Position numbers and translations under genes: made by a program | Part shown: positions 44,688-45,622 of the stretch, piece by piece | Position numbering within the stretch: position 1 is the first letter of the stretch | Layout of the letters: each line of letters opens with the position of its first letter | The notes under the pieces: model-generated | The model's database searches: none | What the model was told of the DNA's origin: nothing | Seen by the model: only the letters and a program-made list of their open reading frames with translations | NCBI GenBank assembly: GCA_035541415.1 | Contig: DATKNI010000005.1 | Location: 1-45,622 of the forward strand | Direction: 5' to 3' | DNA length: 45,622 nt | Source: JAKAGE01 sp035541415 | GTDB taxonomy: Bacteria; Patescibacteriota; Minisyncoccia; UBA6257; 2-01-FULL-56-20

Positions 44688-45202
44688 TACGTTTTCTCTG
44701 ACAGTTCGGAATCGGAATCGGCTGGCTCAAAATCTGTGTCTGCACTGCATCGAGCCAGGGCATTGGGTTCAAGTTCGTGGAAATAGTCACTGATTATCTT
44801 CCGCGCATGCCTGATAGCCCTCGCGACTTCTTCCCTCGGCGGCACGGTGGCCGGTTCGTGTTCAGAGAGATTACGCAAGCCACGACCCTTCATACACCAA
44901 TTCCACAGCTCGCGGCTCAATTTAGGTTTTGCGTACTTTCGAAACATGCGCAGCAGATCGACAAACGTTTCGATGTGTTTGAAAGATTCCTGATCGGAAG
45001 GAGCAATATCGGCGTCGAGGTTTCCTATATATACTTTTAAGGCCTGTTCGACGGCGCCAACACTTTCCCGCATAGCTTTGCGCAGCCCCTGCTCATAGCT
45101 CGAAACGTCTTCCCTTTTGAGGGCCCTCTTTGCGGCGTCGTACGCGCTACAACTCTCATTGAACCGCTCCGCAATCGATGCCACTTCGCAATCTGGAGTC
45201 AT
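44561..45202 (-). CDS. HEPN-like helical protein, possible toxin or abortive-infection factor
   Basis: The 213-aa protein (ATG at 45202) is almost entirely helical (EQGLRKAMRESVGAVEQALK, HIETFVDLLRMFRKYAKPKL). It contains GRGLRNLSEH, an R-x4-H motif (R110, H115), the catalytic pattern of HEPN ribonucleases found in toxins and defence systems. ARAIRHARKIISDYFHEL follows, as in many HEPN C-terminal helices. An Asp/Glu/Ser-rich segment precedes the C-terminus. The assignment rests on the motif and helical layout and needs a profile search. No nucleotidyltransferase antitoxin is seen next to it, though the window ends soon after. Confidence 0.5.
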   Translation of the reverse strand: MTPDCEVASIAERFNESCSAYDAAKRALKREDVSSYEQGLRKAMRESVGAVEQALKVYIGNLDADIAPSDQESFKHIETFVDLLRMFRKYAKPKLSRELWNWCMKGRGLRNLSEHEPATVPPREEVARAIRHARKIISDYFHELEPNALARCSADTDFEPADSDSELSEKTYYRYRDLRIPLISSIDLVTHLAERYQCECLVFGGTPIPIETA

Positions 45203-45286
45203 GCAGTTGCTACCCAAAACTCGCGGGCCAGTATACTTGGATCCCGCTCTTGCCGGCGAAGTTCGTCGCGCCGACTACCATATCCC

Positions 45287-45315
45287 TTGACAAGCATCCT
45301 GTGCATGGTATTGTG
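45287..45315 (+). promoter_or_regulatory. Promoter of the last, partial gene
   Basis: TTGACA (45287-45292), a 17-nt spacer and TATTGT (45310-45315) preceded by TGG (extended -10). The predicted leader is about 35 nt and carries a strong Shine-Dalgarno site. Confidence 0.6.
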
Positions 45316-45356
45316 CAACAAGTCATTACGAATCAATCACTTACAGGAGGACCAGA

Positions 45357-45622
45357 TGCAACAAGGGACACCTCGGCAGGAGCAAACAAGGCGGTTGGCT
45401 TCTTACATCCGAAACGGCTGGCAAACCGCGGAGCACCCGTGTTCCAGGTTTCACGGGTGCGTGGAATATCTCGGGGCCGGTCGCTACTCCGCTTGCCTTG
45501 CGGGTTCGGCGCTGATCGGCAAAATGGGCAACCCGAAGGCCGCCTTAAACCTATTCGCAGCGCGAGATAGAGACGAAAGACTGTCATCCTTTTTTGCTCG
45601 GGCGCTCGAAGTCTCCCGCGAT
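45357..45622 (+). CDS. Hypothetical protein, N-terminal part (runs off the window)
   Basis: The ATG at 45357 is preceded by AGGAGG at a good distance and a canonical promoter. At least 88 residues are encoded before the window ends. The sequence (EQTRRLASYIRNGWQTAEHP, then GRYSACLAGSALIGKMGNPK) looks like a small helical, possibly EF-hand- or repeat-like protein, but no family is recognised. The strong Shine-Dalgarno site and the position beyond tRNA-Gln link it to the accessory genes rather than to the core genes of this window. Confidence 0.65.

Noticed and set aside
1..45622. Alternative genetic code with TGA as glycine, as in Gracilibacteria or SR1
   Set aside because: Conserved genes are full length under the standard code, and TGA serves as a normal stop, for example before def (25320-25322).

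Overview
The window looks like a chromosome segment of a Candidate Phyla Radiation (Patescibacteria) bacterium, most likely a Parcubacteria-type lineage. The signs are compact housekeeping genes with very short spacers, a short SMC that seems to lack a hinge, an EF-P with an unusual loop tip, Thr/Ser-rich secreted proteins carrying 'GYAW..N.GWINF' repeats, and cohesin and dockerin modules. TGA is not recoded. The assignment rests on protein recognition by eye, without a database search.

Layout. 1-7100: the end of dnaE, then a minus-strand series GNAT-fold protein, orphan histidine kinase, radC, lysS, followed by mnmA and efp. 7180-11090: a probable accessory island (PHP-domain protein, membrane protein, and a divergent GT4 glycosyltransferase) whose genes have strong Shine-Dalgarno sites. 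11100-13430: khpA and rpsP, a large inverted-repeat element just upstream of rpsP, an MscS-like channel gene, tRNA-Ala with a tandem 3'-half copy, and an unannotated small RNA. 13430-18140: a minus-strand operon zinc-ribbon protein, rnhB, rpmF, nusB, rnc, smc.

18200-20140: two tRNA-Lys genes followed by a degenerate integrated element (serine-recombinase C-terminal remnant, structured leader plus excisionase-like HTH gene, att-like repeat). 20150-26700: a pilin, a secreted low-complexity protein, a PolB-like exonuclease, rpmA, rplI, ctpA, and a small gene with def and fmt. 26690-43660: a minus-strand cell-surface cluster of eleven genes: two cohesin-like anchored proteins, an FN3-dockerin protein, an anchored Ig-like protein, three large secreted proteins sharing one C-terminal domain (one interrupted by a six-repeat kelch propeller), a Wzy-like/TPR protein, a fibre protein, superoxide dismutase and a peptidoglycan-binding protein. 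43670-45622: a truncated secreted-protein tail, tRNA-Gln and a small accessory island with a HEPN-like protein.

Three themes connect the window. First, many core genes have a -10 element 6-8 nt before the ATG and no Shine-Dalgarno site, pointing to leaderless mRNAs, while accessory genes have strong Shine-Dalgarno sites. Second, the surface cluster encodes complementary modules (cohesin/dockerin and a possible WxL/WxLIP-like pair) that could assemble a surface complex. Third, the tRNA genes mark sites of past integration or duplication.
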